A stretch of DNA of 64,000 nt. Source: Saccharopolyspora indica. GTDB lineage: Bacteria; Actinomycetota; Actinomycetes; Mycobacteriales; Pseudonocardiaceae. The stretch is taken from NCBI RefSeq assembly GCF_027853965.1, contig NZ_JAQGLB010000007.1, positions 124,001 to 188,000 of the forward strand. Reading direction: 5' to 3'. Shown one piece after another: positions 51,155 to 59,127 of this stretch. The notes beneath the pieces are model-generated. The model was not told the origin of the DNA. It ran no database searches and was given only the letters and a program-made list of their open reading frames with translations. Numbering within the stretch: position 1 is the stretch's first letter; each line of letters begins with the position of its first letter. A program made the position numbers and the translations under genes.

Positions 51155-51201
51155 CGGCTTCGCCGCTTATCGGACGAAACGTTCGGCAAGCGGCGAAGCC
51201 G
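51155..51201 (+). terminator. Terminator hairpin after hisC
   Basis: Perfect 14-base arms CGGCTTCGCCGCTT (51155-51168) and AAGCGGCGAAGCCG (51188-51201). Shares the CGGCTTCGCCGCTT string with 15030-15047. Confidence 0.7.
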
Positions 51202-51218
51202 CGCTCGGCCGCATGGGC

Positions 51219-51276
51219 GATTTCGCGCGAAATCGACATTCCGCGCTCAGGCGGGGTGACGATTTCGCGCGAAATC
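51219..51276. repeat. Pair of GATTTCGCGCGAAATC palindromes
   Basis: Identical 16-base palindromes at 51219-51234 and 51261-51276, spaced by 26 bases. Same core as the pair inside the dpp operon (19425-19484), so probably one repeat type. Confidence 0.8.
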
Positions 51277-51387
51277 GCCCCGCCAACCGCAACACCGCTG
51301 GTAGCCGGGCATGCAGGTCCAGGGCTGGAAGCGCGCGCATGAGATCCCGCACCGTCGCGCGAATCAGCGGATTGAGCCGCAAAAAAC

Positions 51388-51433
51388 GGTGGTGCCCAGC
51401 GAAGAGAGGGGGAGTACTTCGCCGGGCACCACC
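51388..51433 (-). terminator. Terminator of the chaplin-like gene
   Basis: GGTGGTGCCC-AGCGAAG pairs with CTTCGC-CGGGCACCACC around a GGGGG-rich loop; on the minus strand the stem is followed by GTTTTTTGCGG. Confidence 0.8.
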
Positions 51434-51574
51434 GCAGGGGGTGTGGCCGTCCGAGCCAGGACGACCACGTGGAGCGCGTAGTGATCTACGCAGCTCCGGA
51501 ATGTAGTTGTGTTCTGCAATGCCCGCCAGCTTGAAAAGCGTCTTCTACCCGTTCAGGTGGCGGTATTAACGCGA

Positions 51575-52027
51575 TCAGCCAGTGACCGCGTGGTGCCCGC
51601 GCACCAGAGCCGGAGCGGGGGCGGTGGGCAGCTCCTGGTTCGAGGGGTCCGAGACCTCGGCGGGCGGGGTCACGGCCTGCACCGGCGGCGGGGTGTCCTC
51701 CAGCGGCGGAGTCTTGCCGTCCACCGGCGGCATCGCGCCTTCGACCGGCGGGTGCACCGCCTGCACCGGCGGGACGTAGTCGCCGTCCGAGTGGTCGACG
51801 ATCGGCGCGTTGACGCACTGGTTGCCCTGCGGCGACAGGATCGACACGACGGCACCGATCACCGTGATGTTGTTGCCGCACAGCTGGATCGGCGCAACGC
51901 TCAGGTTGTTGTCGTTGCCGGCGTTGATGCCGTCGTTGTCCGCGCTGTCGGCGAAGGCCGGGACGCCTCCGGCGAGCAGACCGGCGCCCGCGACGAATGC
52001 GCCTGCGAGGCAAGCAGTTTTACGCAT
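51575..52027 (-). CDS. Chaplin-like secreted protein with Pro-rich tail
   Basis: 150 residues. The signal peptide is MRKTACLAGAFVAGAGLLAG and ends near AFA. The following 45 residues are chaplin-like: IQLCGNNITVIG and GNQCVNAP with two Cys and G-N spacing. The rest is a tandem PP-V/L-x-x-x repeat (PPVQAVHPPVEGAMPPVDG). Chaplins coat aerial hyphae as amyloid films; the Pro-rich tail could reach through the wall. Preceded by GGGAGGGATCT. Next to an L,D-transpeptidase on the same strand. Confidence 0.72.
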   Translation of the reverse strand: MRKTACLAGAFVAGAGLLAGGVPAFADSADNDGINAGNDNNLSVAPIQLCGNNITVIGAVVSILSPQGNQCVNAPIVDHSDGDYVPPVQAVHPPVEGAMPPVDGKTPPLEDTPPPVQAVTPPAEVSDPSNQELPTAPAPALVRGHHAVTG

Positions 52028-52073
52028 AGATCCCTCCCAATTCGTTGTACTTCGGGGGTATTCCATCCGCGGA

Positions 52074-52862
52074 CTACCGCAGGTGGACCAGGGTGCCCAG
52101 CGGCAGCGTGGTGAGCAGCTGGAGCGCGTCGTCGGGCACCCGGACGCATCCGTCGCTGCTGGCCTGGCCGAACACCGATGGTTCTGGCCAGCCGTGCAGC
52201 GCGACGGTGCCGGGTCCGCCGCCGTAGGTGCTGAAGGTGTTGGAGTGCGTGCCCAACGGCAGGATGATCGGGCTGAACTTGGTCACCGTCTCCTCGATCG
52301 CGGCCATGACGTAGGTCCGGCCGCGCGGGGTCGGTGAAGCCGGTGCGCCGACGCCGACCACCCACTCACCGATCGGCGCGCCGTCCTTGCGCACCACCAT
52401 GCGCCGCGCGTCGATGTCGACGTCGACCACGTAGGGCGTGCGGGCGCGTTCGACCGGTCCGTCGGTGCGGACCCATCCGGTGCTGCCGTTCGGGCGGGAC
52501 GGGAGCAGCACCTGCGCCCACGCCCCGCGCTCGGCGATGATCGGGACCCAGGTCGGGTTCTCCAGCTGCGTCGCCGGGAGCTTCGCGAACACCGGCCCGT
52601 CGGGGGCGTGGTGCACCGCGATGTCCTGCTTGACGCGCAGCACCACGCCGTCGGTTTCCCCTTCCGGCGCCGTGTCCTTCGGCGCGGTGGGGAACTCGGT
52701 GAAGGTGCTGGCCGGCGCCTGCATGCCGAGATCGGCCCTGGCCATGATCTGCTCGGGCTGAACCGCCGGAGCCGTGCCGCAACCGGTGAGCGCGACGCAC
52801 AGCGCACCGAGCGCAGCACCCAGCCGGATCCTGCGCCTGGCGGCGGTCGTCCGTGAACTCAT
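52074..52862 (-). CDS. L,D-transpeptidase lipoprotein (YkuD)
   Basis: 262 residues. Lipobox ALTGC gives a lipoprotein. The catalytic YkuD region is HGWPEPSVFGQASSDGCVRV with the H-x-S-x-G-C-x-R core, including the nucleophile Cys. An SH3-like domain at about 70-140 lies before it. It cross-links peptidoglycan meso-DAP residues or attaches proteins outside the membrane. The neighbour upstream of the chaplin-like gene; linkage is inferred. Confidence 0.9.
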   Translation of the reverse strand: MSSRTTAARRRIRLGAALGALCVALTGCGTAPAVQPEQIMARADLGMQAPASTFTEFPTAPKDTAPEGETDGVVLRVKQDIAVHHAPDGPVFAKLPATQLENPTWVPIIAERGAWAQVLLPSRPNGSTGWVRTDGPVERARTPYVVDVDIDARRMVVRKDGAPIGEWVVGVGAPASPTPRGRTYVMAAIEETVTKFSPIILPLGTHSNTFSTYGGGPGTVALHGWPEPSVFGQASSDGCVRVPDDALQLLTTLPLGTLVHLR

Positions 52863-53191
52863 GATCGGCTCCTGGCCCGTCGGGGATGTGCTCGACAGCG
52901 TCCGGCGCAGGCCGGGAAGCGCCGCTGCGATCGGCCTTTGACCTGGGAGATCAAGTGCCGGGACGGACGCTAACCCGAGCCCTTCCGCCGTTGGCGCGGG
53001 CCGATGGGAGCGCGATCCAGCTGATCAACCGCCTGAACAGGACAAACGGGCCAGCTTGATCGATTGAATTAAATCGTTACTAAAAAGCCATCGCTCGATA
53101 GTGTGCGTTTTTTAGCTCTACCGAGCGACAAATGGCCGGATTGCTCAAGCCCGAGAGGACTCGAACAACCCGGCCAGGAGCGCTGGGAAGG
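52863..53191. other. Gene-free region with an A/T-rich island
   Basis: 329 bases between the L,D-transpeptidase start and the stop of the next gene. No gene found. The part 53055-53128 is unusually A/T rich and holds nested inverted repeats: CGATT-N6-AATCG (53061-53076), CTAAAAA/TTTTTAG (53080-53116) and TCGCTCG/CGAGCGA (53091-53128). Promoters could lie here. Confidence 0.55.
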
Positions 53192-53758
53192 TCACTTCCA
53201 GCTGGCGAGCACGCCCAGCTCCTTCTCCTGCGAGTCGGTCGGCGCGTACTCGACGGTGAACCCGGTCGCGTCCGCCGGAACGTCGTAGACGATCTTGCCG
53301 GAGACCGGCTCACCCTCGGTCAGCAGGTGCAGGAACATGTTGTCCAGCGACACGGTGGCCGCCTCGTACCGGTTGCCCTGCGAGTCGACCAGCGTGAACT
53401 CGTCATCGCTGATGTTGTCGACGGTACCCGCGAGCAGTTCCGCCTGAGCGTCGACGGCGACGTACTTGCCGCGCTCCGGCTCGAAGAGCGAGTCCGTCGG
53501 GGTGAAGTCGGCGGGCGCGCCGACGGACACCTTCAGCTTGGCGCCAAGGTCCTTGCTGACCTGGGCGAACTCACCGAAGGCCACAGGGCCGCTGGTCGTT
53601 TCCTCGGATGCCTGGCCGGTCTCCGAGGAGCCGGTCTCCGAGCTGCCGGACTCGGGATTGCTCGGCGGCGTCGGCATGCCGGGGACGCAGCCCGCCAGCC
53701 CGATCAGTAACGCAGCCGTGGCCAGGGGTGCAATCAGCCTCTTCAAGGTTCCTCGCAC
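53192..53758 (-). CDS. Putative lipoprotein with DUF4352-like domain
   Basis: 188 residues from GTG 53758; a TTG at 53746 is equally possible. The signal is KRLIAPLATAALLIGLAGC with a lipobox LAGC. A Ser/Glu/Thr-rich linker with SSETGSSETG repeats follows, and then a beta-rich domain (VSVGAPADFTP, YVAVDAQAELLAGTVDNISDDEFTLVDSQGNRY, GKIVYDVPADA) like DUF4352/immunoglobulin-like lipoproteins. Function unknown. Confidence 0.75.
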   Translation of the reverse strand: MRGTLKRLIAPLATAALLIGLAGCVPGMPTPPSNPESGSSETGSSETGQASEETTSGPVAFGEFAQVSKDLGAKLKVSVGAPADFTPTDSLFEPERGKYVAVDAQAELLAGTVDNISDDEFTLVDSQGNRYEAATVSLDNMFLHLLTEGEPVSGKIVYDVPADATGFTVEYAPTDSQEKELGVLASWK

Positions 53759-53936
53759 GAGAGATGTTCGGTTAGGGGGGATAGGAACAGGACTTTTGCA
53801 CGTCGGAACGGCGTAAATCACCGGAATGGACTAATGTTCTTCAGGAAAGTTGAGCTGTTCTCCGGATGAGGAGCGGCCGAGTGCTCGCTCCCCGTCGGCG
53901 TACGGGCGAACGTCCCAGGACTTCCCGCAGCGGGGT

Positions 53937-53977
53937 GGCCGGTCGGCGCGCGGGGAGGGACGACGCGCCGACCGGCC
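53937..53977 (-). terminator. Terminator of the 54033 gene
   Basis: Perfect 14-base arms GGCCGGTCGGCGCG (53937-53950) and CGCGCCGACCGGCC (53964-53977), loop 13 bases. Confidence 0.75.
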
Positions 53978-54032
53978 GTCCGGCTCGACGCCGCAGGTCG
54001 GGGGAAGCGGCGGCGAACCGGGATTCAGGTGG

Positions 54033-54302
54033 TCAGAGGTTGCGGAGGCCGTCCAGCACGCGCTGCTGCAGCGCCAGCGGCGGGCCGGATTCGTCCGATG
54101 TGGACTCCGGTTCGCGAAGGCGGTGCCGTCCGCCCCGTTCCCGCTGCTTCCGCTCGGCCTCGACGTGCGCGATGAGCTGCCACACGGTCAGCGCACCTTC
54201 GCCGCCACCGGCGTGCTGCGCGCGGTGCGGGCGCCAGGTCAGGACGAGGTAGCAGGCGAGGATCGCCGAGATGTAGCCGATCTGCGGCATCAGTTCCAGC
54301 AC
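54033..54302 (-). CDS. Small protein with one membrane segment
   Basis: 89 residues from GTG 54302 preceded by CAGGAGGACTCGAC, a strong ribosome site. N-terminal hydrophobic segment IGYISAILACYLVLTW followed by charged HVEAERKQRERGG. No family recognised. It follows the zinc-finger-type gene by 18 bases, so they are an operon. Confidence 0.65.
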   Translation of the reverse strand: MLELMPQIGYISAILACYLVLTWRPHRAQHAGGGEGALTVWQLIAHVEAERKQRERGGRHRLREPESTSDESGPPLALQQRVLDGLRNL

Positions 54303-54320
54303 GTCGAGTCCTCCTGGATT

Positions 54321-54536
54321 TCAGCAGTCGGCGATCCGCCGCGCGGCGGCGTGGCAATCGGTGCAGGTCCCCCAGAGCCAGGCGAGCTCGGAGTTGTCGG
54401 CGACGAGCTCCTGCCCGCACAGCACCCGAACCCCGGTCCCGCTCGGATACGCCAAAGCCCCATCAGGTCGCGCATCGGTACTCGCATGCCGCGCCCCACC
54501 AGCAGGAACCCAATGAAACGGATACACGGTCACCAC
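54321..54536 (-). CDS. Small zinc-finger-like protein
   Basis: About 71 residues if started at GTG 54536; the frame stays open to 54638 and the start is uncertain. The string ADNSELAWLWGTCTDCHAA carries a C-x-x-C, and FHWVPAGGARHA precedes it. This pattern recurs in small Pseudonocardiales proteins located beside XRE/DUF397 genes. Role unknown. Divergent from the XRE gene. Confidence 0.65.
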   Translation of the reverse strand: MVTVYPFHWVPAGGARHASTDARPDGALAYPSGTGVRVLCGQELVADNSELAWLWGTCTDCHAAARRIADC

Positions 54537-54663
54537 CCAGTCAACAGTCGATCGGCCCCCACGTCCAAACTCGGACAAGGAAATTATCGGGAGCAATCCC
54601 TCCCTTTTAAATCCTTCGATCCGGTGTCGTTCCGCCACGATCGGGTCGCGCTACGCTCCTGCC

Positions 54664-55512
54664 ATGCCGACCATCCCCACGCGGCGGAAGAAGCGGCTCG
54701 GCCAACATCTCGCGCGGCTTCGCGGGGAGGCCGACAAGACGCTCGCCGAAGCAAGTTCCCTGCTACGCGTCGGTGATTCGACGGTCAGCCGATACGAGAC
54801 CGGGCACAACAGGCCTGGCTGGGCGACGTTGCAAGCGCTGCTCGCGCTGTACAACGCGAGCGAGAACGAGCGCACCGAAGCCGCCGCGTTGTGGGAAGAC
54901 GCAGGCGAACGGGCTACGCGGATCATCACGCCGAACGGTTCGCCCAAGGCGTTCCGCGAATTCCTGCGCGCCGAAGCGGAAGCCGATTCCCTGCGCGTCC
55001 TCAGCCCACACGTCATGCCTGGCCTACTGCAAACCCAGGCGTATGCCCGGGCGATCAATGCGAGCGGCAGGCAGTTCCACACCGCAAGCGCCGAGCGCTA
55101 CGTGAACGCCCGCATCAGCCGCCAGGCACGGCTGACCGCTCCGGCCCCGTTGCGGCTGCACGTCTTGATCGATGAGTCGGTGCTGCATCGACTCATCGGC
55201 GGACCTGACGTCATGGCCGAACAGTTGACGCACCTGATCGTCAGCAGCGAGCGCGACAACGTGACGATCCAGGTCATCCCGTTCAGCATCGGCCCCTACG
55301 GCACCATGACCGGCGGCTTCACGATCGTCGACTACAGCACTCCGGACGACCCTTCAGCCGTCTACCTGGAGTACATCGCGGGCGGATCATGGGTGGAGAA
55401 TGCAGACGATGTGCGGCAGTTCCACGACATGTTCGACGAGATCGCCGCGTCAGCGCTGTCATCCGCGGAATCGTCGGAACTGATCCGTTCTAGGTCGAAG
55501 GAGTTGGCATGA
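54664..55512 (+). CDS. XRE-family regulator with DUF5753 domain
   Basis: 282 residues. Helix-turn-helix in LRGEADKTLAEASSLLRVGDSTVSRYETGHNRPGWATLQALL. C-terminal DUF5753: LSPHVMPGLLQTQAYARA, RISRQARL, HVLIDESVLHRLIGG and ASALSSAES near the end. Such regulators pair with DUF397 proteins (the Whi-like BldB-type satellites) and influence development or metabolism. It overlaps the DUF397 gene by four bases. Confidence 0.92.
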   Translation: MPTIPTRRKKRLGQHLARLRGEADKTLAEASSLLRVGDSTVSRYETGHNRPGWATLQALLALYNASENERTEAAALWEDAGERATRIITPNGSPKAFREFLRAEAEADSLRVLSPHVMPGLLQTQAYARAINASGRQFHTASAERYVNARISRQARLTAPAPLRLHVLIDESVLHRLIGGPDVMAEQLTHLIVSSERDNVTIQVIPFSIGPYGTMTGGFTIVDYSTPDDPSAVYLEYIAGGSWVENADDVRQFHDMFDEIAASALSSAESSELIRSRSKELA

Positions 55513-55700
55513 ACGACTTGAACTGGCGCAAGAGCAGCCGAAGCGGCAGCGGAGCCAGCGAGTGCGTCGAACTCGCCATCGGCGAGTCCACCACCTACAT
55601 CCGCGACACCAAGGACCGCGACGGCGGCACCTTACGCGTGAACCACCCGTCCTGGACCGCGTTCCTCACCCGGATCAAATCCGGGCACCTCGACCGCTGA
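55509..55700 (+). CDS. DUF397 protein
   Basis: 63 residues: LNWRKSSRSGSGASECVELA, then IRDTKDRDGGTLRVNHPSWTAFL. These match the DUF397 family of small antitoxin-like partners of XRE/DUF5753 regulators. GAAGGAGTTGGC precedes the start. Coupled to the preceding gene. Confidence 0.95.
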   Translation: MNDLNWRKSSRSGSGASECVELAIGESTTYIRDTKDRDGGTLRVNHPSWTAFLTRIKSGHLDR

Positions 55701-55717
55701 GCCACCCCGGGCGGGAC

Positions 55718-55770
55718 CCGGTGAAGGGCACCTTTTAGCAACTTACTTGCCTAAAGGTGCCCTTCACCGG
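55718..55770. repeat. Hairpin repeat GGTGAAGGGCACC, copy A
   Basis: 18-base arms CCGGTGAAGGGCACCTTT (55718-55735) and complement (55753-55770), perfect. The first of two tandem hairpins. Confidence 0.85.
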
Positions 55771-55787
55771 TCCCCTGAACGTGTCGG

Positions 55788-55836
55788 GGTGAAGGGCACC
55801 TTTCACCAAGTATGTTGGCGAAAGGTGCCCTTCACC
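55788..55836. repeat. Hairpin repeat GGTGAAGGGCACC, copy B
   Basis: 22-base arms starting GGTGAAGGGCACCTTTCACC (55788-55809) pair with 55815-55836 at 21 of 22 positions. Core GGTGAAGGGCACCTTT identical to copy A. Together the two fill the gap between the convergent DUF397 and P450 stops and probably terminate both. Confidence 0.88.
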
Positions 55837-55849
55837 TCGAAGGAGTCGG

Positions 55850-57259
55850 TCAGCGGGTGCGGGTGAGGTGGATGGGGAGGCCGTCGGTGGGCATGGGGCC
55901 CGTGCCGTAGCGCATCGGGGGTTCGTAGGCGGGGTTGACCTTCCAGCGGTGGCTGAGGAGGAGCTGGTGGAGGATCGCCTTCACCTCCATCATGCCGAAG
56001 TGCAGGCCGATGCACTTGTGCGCGCCGCCGCCGAACGGGGCCCACGCGTAGCGGTGGGTCTTGTCCTCACGGCGGTGCTCGGCGAAGCGCTCCGGGTCGA
56101 ACGCGTCCGGGTTCGACCACCACTCCGACATCCGCTGCGTCGCGTAGACCTGGCCCGCGACCTTGGTCCCGGCCGGGATGTACTGGCCGAGGATCTCGGT
56201 GTCCTTGACCGTTTCGCGGAACAGGCCACCGACCGGGGCGTTGAGCCGCATGGCCTCCTTCACCACCATGTCCAGCGCGGGCAGCCGGTCCAGGTCGCCG
56301 TACTCGACGGCCGGTTTGCCCAGCGCCACCGACTCCTCGCGGACGCGGTCCTGCCACTCCGGGTGCTTGCCGAGGTAGTGGGCCGTCATGGCGAGCGTGA
56401 TCGTGCTGGTGTCGTGCGCCGCCATCAGCGCGAAGATCATGTGGTTGACGATGTCCTCGTCCGAGTAGCTGTCGCCGTCATCGGACTGCGCACGGCAGAG
56501 CACGCTGAACAGGTCCTGGCCGGAGCCCGCTCGCTTGGCCGGGATCCGCTCCCGGAAGTAGTTCTCCAGGAACCGGCGTGCGCGCAGCCCGCGCGCCCAG
56601 GTGCCACCGGGCACGTCGGCGCGCACGAGCGCGTGGCCGCCGTGCACCGCTGCCACGAACGCCCGGCTGAGCTGGTCGGCTTCCGCACCGGGCCGTTCGC
56701 CGACGAAGACCTCGGTGGCCAGGTCGAGGGTGAGCCGCTTCGCCGCGGTGTACACCGGGAACCGGTCGATCGGCCGCCACTGCGCCAGGGCCCGCTCGAT
56801 GGCCGGCGTCATCACGTCGAGGTAGCCGACGAGCCGGTCGCGGGTGAAGGCCTGCTGCATGATCCGCCGGTGGTGCAGGTGCTCGTCGAAGTCGAGCAGC
56901 AGGATGCCGCGGCGGAAGAACGGGCCGATCAGGTAGTCGTAGAAGCCCTCGTTGCCGAAGGCCTTGTCGCGGTTGGTGGCCAGCGCTTCCAGCGCGTCCG
57001 GGCCGATCACGGTGACCGTCTTCGCCCCGAGCGTCACGCCCCACGACACCGGCCCGAACTCCGCGTACCGGCGGCGCGAGGCCTCCAGCAGGTCGGTCAG
57101 CACGGTGACCGTGTGCCCGACCACCGGCAGCCCCGGGTTGCCGAACACCGGTTTCAGCCCGGATCCGGGCGGCGGCATGGCCAGCGGGCGAACCGGAGTC
57201 ATCTGCTCGGCCCGGTAGATCGTGGATTGCAGCTGCCTGACGAGCGTCCGAGTCGTCAC
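55850..57259 (-). CDS. Cytochrome P450
   Basis: 469 residues from GTG 57259 with GGGAGGACGCCG before it. The I-helix is LMAAHDTSTITLAM, the K-helix KEAMRL (E-x-x-R) and the heme motif FGGGAHKCIGLHFGMME with Cys. This long form resembles the CYP51/sterol-14-demethylase type or other class-I bacterial P450s with N-terminal extension. Redox partners are not nearby. It lies 117 bases after the ABC permease on the same strand, so it may belong to the same operon as the exporter. Confidence 0.9.
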   Translation of the reverse strand: MTTRTLVRQLQSTIYRAEQMTPVRPLAMPPPGSGLKPVFGNPGLPVVGHTVTVLTDLLEASRRRYAEFGPVSWGVTLGAKTVTVIGPDALEALATNRDKAFGNEGFYDYLIGPFFRRGILLLDFDEHLHHRRIMQQAFTRDRLVGYLDVMTPAIERALAQWRPIDRFPVYTAAKRLTLDLATEVFVGERPGAEADQLSRAFVAAVHGGHALVRADVPGGTWARGLRARRFLENYFRERIPAKRAGSGQDLFSVLCRAQSDDGDSYSDEDIVNHMIFALMAAHDTSTITLAMTAHYLGKHPEWQDRVREESVALGKPAVEYGDLDRLPALDMVVKEAMRLNAPVGGLFRETVKDTEILGQYIPAGTKVAGQVYATQRMSEWWSNPDAFDPERFAEHRREDKTHRYAWAPFGGGAHKCIGLHFGMMEVKAILHQLLLSHRWKVNPAYEPPMRYGTGPMPTDGLPIHLTRTR

Positions 57260-57376
57260 CGGCGTCCTCCCTGCGGAGCGGGGTCGCAAATCCCCCTACA
57301 CGGAAGCACGGTACCGGCCTGAACTCATCCGCCGTCAGCGCGAACCTGTTCCGCCGAACGCCTGGACTTCCGGGCG

Positions 57377-58147
57377 TCAGTCGAGAGCCCGGCGGAGGAA
57401 GAACTTGATGCCCAGGGCTCCGAACAGCAGGCAGGAGATCAGCAGGGCCAGCACGCAGATCCACGGCGGCATGTGCGGGACGTCCGGGAGGAGCGCGCCG
57501 CGCATGCCCTCGCTGACGTAGGTCAGCGGGTTGATCGCGCAGAGCACCTGGAACCAGCGCAGGTGTTCCAGCTGCGCCCACGGGAACTGGGTCGCTCCGG
57601 TGAACATCAGCGGGGCGAGGATCATCGAGAACATGATGTTGATCCGCCGCGGCGGCACCGCGGCGCCCACCGTCATGCCGACCGCCGCACCGGCGAACGA
57701 GCCCAGCAGCATGCAGAGCAGCGCGAAGGCCAGACCGCTGTAGTTCCAGCTGATCTCGCCCAGCATCACCATGCCGATCGGCACCATCAGCACCGCGGCG
57801 AACAGCCCGCGCAGCGCGCCGAAGAGCATCTTCTCCACCGCCACCCAGCTGATCGGCAGCGGTGCCAGCAGCCGGTCCTCGATCTCCCGCGAGTAGGAGA
57901 AGTCCAGCGCCAGCGGGAAGGAGGTGTTCTGCAGCGCCACCAGGAAGGCGTTCAGCGCGATCATGCCCGGCAGCAGGATCTGCGCGTAGCCGGGCTGGGC
58001 GTAGCCGAGCTCGCTGAGCACCTTGCCGAAGATGAACAGCAGCGCCACCGGCTGGACCAGCACCTGCGCCAGGAAGCTCGGCAGCTCCCGGCCCGTCACG
58101 AACACGTCGCGGCCCAGCACCGCGGTGAAGGCGCGCACCGAGCTCAT
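57377..58147 (-). CDS. ABC-2 type transporter permease (DrrB-like)
   Basis: 256 residues with six membrane segments. The tail of the ATPase overlaps its start by four bases. LARDRVLAPLPISWVAVEKML-like segment (SREIEDRLLAPLPISW) and FTGATQFPWAQLEHLRW, then NPLTYVSEGMRG near the end are hallmarks of the ABC-2 efflux permease. It forms the membrane half of a daunorubicin-resistance-like exporter. Confidence 0.9.
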   Translation of the reverse strand: MSSVRAFTAVLGRDVFVTGRELPSFLAQVLVQPVALLFIFGKVLSELGYAQPGYAQILLPGMIALNAFLVALQNTSFPLALDFSYSREIEDRLLAPLPISWVAVEKMLFGALRGLFAAVLMVPIGMVMLGEISWNYSGLAFALLCMLLGSFAGAAVGMTVGAAVPPRRINIMFSMILAPLMFTGATQFPWAQLEHLRWFQVLCAINPLTYVSEGMRGALLPDVPHMPPWICVLALLISCLLFGALGIKFFLRRALD

Positions 58148-59127
58148 CGCAGTTCCCTCCCGGTGAGATCGATGAAGACGTCCTCCAGCGTGGCCGAGCC
58201 CAACGCCAGGTCGCTGACCGCAACCCGCTGCTCGTGCAGGGTCTGCGCGACCGGGCCGAGCAGCGCGGCCGGCTCGCTGCCGACGTAGAGCCGCAACCGC
58301 AGCTCCGCCTCGCCGTCCGCCGCGGTGCCGTCGCCGATCCGCTCCACCCGCTGCACTCCGTCCACATCGGACAGCAGTTTCGAGATGCGCTCCGGATCGT
58401 GGCCGTTCGGCCGCAGCATCGCGTCCACCGTGCCGCTGCCCGGCAGCGACTTGATCAGCGCCTCCGGGGTGTCCAGGGTGAGCAGCTTGCCGTGGTCGAC
58501 CACGCCGACGCGGTCGGACAGCTTCTCCGCCTCGTCCATGTCGTGGGTGGTGAGCACGACGGTCACGCCCTCGGAGCGCAGGTCGTTGATCCGGTCGTGC
58601 ACGAACAGCCGGGCCTGCGGGTCCAGGCCGGTCGACGGCTCGTCCAGGAACAGCACCTCGGGCTTGTGGATCAGGGCGCGGGCGATCATCAGCCGCTGCG
58701 CCTGCCCGCCGGAGAGGTCGTCGACCCGCGCCTTCGCCTTGTCCGCCAGTCCCATCCGGTCCAGCAGCTCGTCGGCGAGGCGGTGCCGCTCGGCGCGCGG
58801 CACCCCGTGGTAGGCGGCGTGCCAGATCAGGTTCTGCCGGGAGTTCAGCGAGCGGTCCAGGTTGACCCGCTGCGGCACCACGGCCACCTTGCTGCGCGCG
58901 GCCACCGGGTCGGCGGCCACGTCCACTCCGGCGACGCGGGCGGTGCCGCTGGTCGGCAGCACCCGGGTGGTGAGGATGCCGACCGTGGTGGTCTTGCCCG
59001 CGCCGTTCGGCCCGAGCAGCCCGAAGACCTCCCCCGCGCCCACCTGGAAGCTGAGCCCGTCGACCGCGTTGTTCCCGGCCTTCGGGTACCGCTTGACCAG
59101 GTCGGTCACTTCAACCGCAGTGGTCAC
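58144..59127 (-). CDS. ABC transporter ATPase (DrrA-like)
   Basis: 327 residues. Walker A GPNGAGKTT, signature LSGGQAQRLMIARAL, Walker B VLFLDEPSTGLD and H-loop TTHDMDEAEKLSDRV are complete. The C-terminal extension matches DrrA-type ATPases. It drives the permease encoded by the overlapping gene. The MarR gene overlaps its start by 17 bases and is on the same strand. Confidence 0.93.
   Translation of the reverse strand: MTTAVEVTDLVKRYPKAGNNAVDGLSFQVGAGEVFGLLGPNGAGKTTTVGILTTRVLPTSGTARVAGVDVAADPVAARSKVAVVPQRVNLDRSLNSRQNLIWHAAYHGVPRAERHRLADELLDRMGLADKAKARVDDLSGGQAQRLMIARALIHKPEVLFLDEPSTGLDPQARLFVHDRINDLRSEGVTVVLTTHDMDEAEKLSDRVGVVDHGKLLTLDTPEALIKSLPGSGTVDAMLRPNGHDPERISKLLSDVDGVQRVERIGDGTAADGEAELRLRLYVGSEPAALLGPVAQTLHEQRVAVSDLALGSATLEDVFIDLTGRELR

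Larger units (their letters stand above)
51094..51574. other. Gene-free region with several inverted repeats
   Basis: 481 bases between convergent hisC and the chaplin-like gene. No convincing protein. It holds the hisC terminator hairpin, two GATTTCGCGCGAAATC palindromes and the terminator of the chaplin-like gene; see separate entries. Confidence 0.65.

Noticed and set aside
53850-54776. 308-residue plus-strand frame over the small membrane and zinc-finger genes
   Set aside because: No motif and weak start; the opposite strand has two genes, one with a strong ribosome site.
55868-57322. 484-residue plus-strand frame antisense to the P450
   Set aside because: Antisense mirror of a P450 with all diagnostic motifs on the minus strand.
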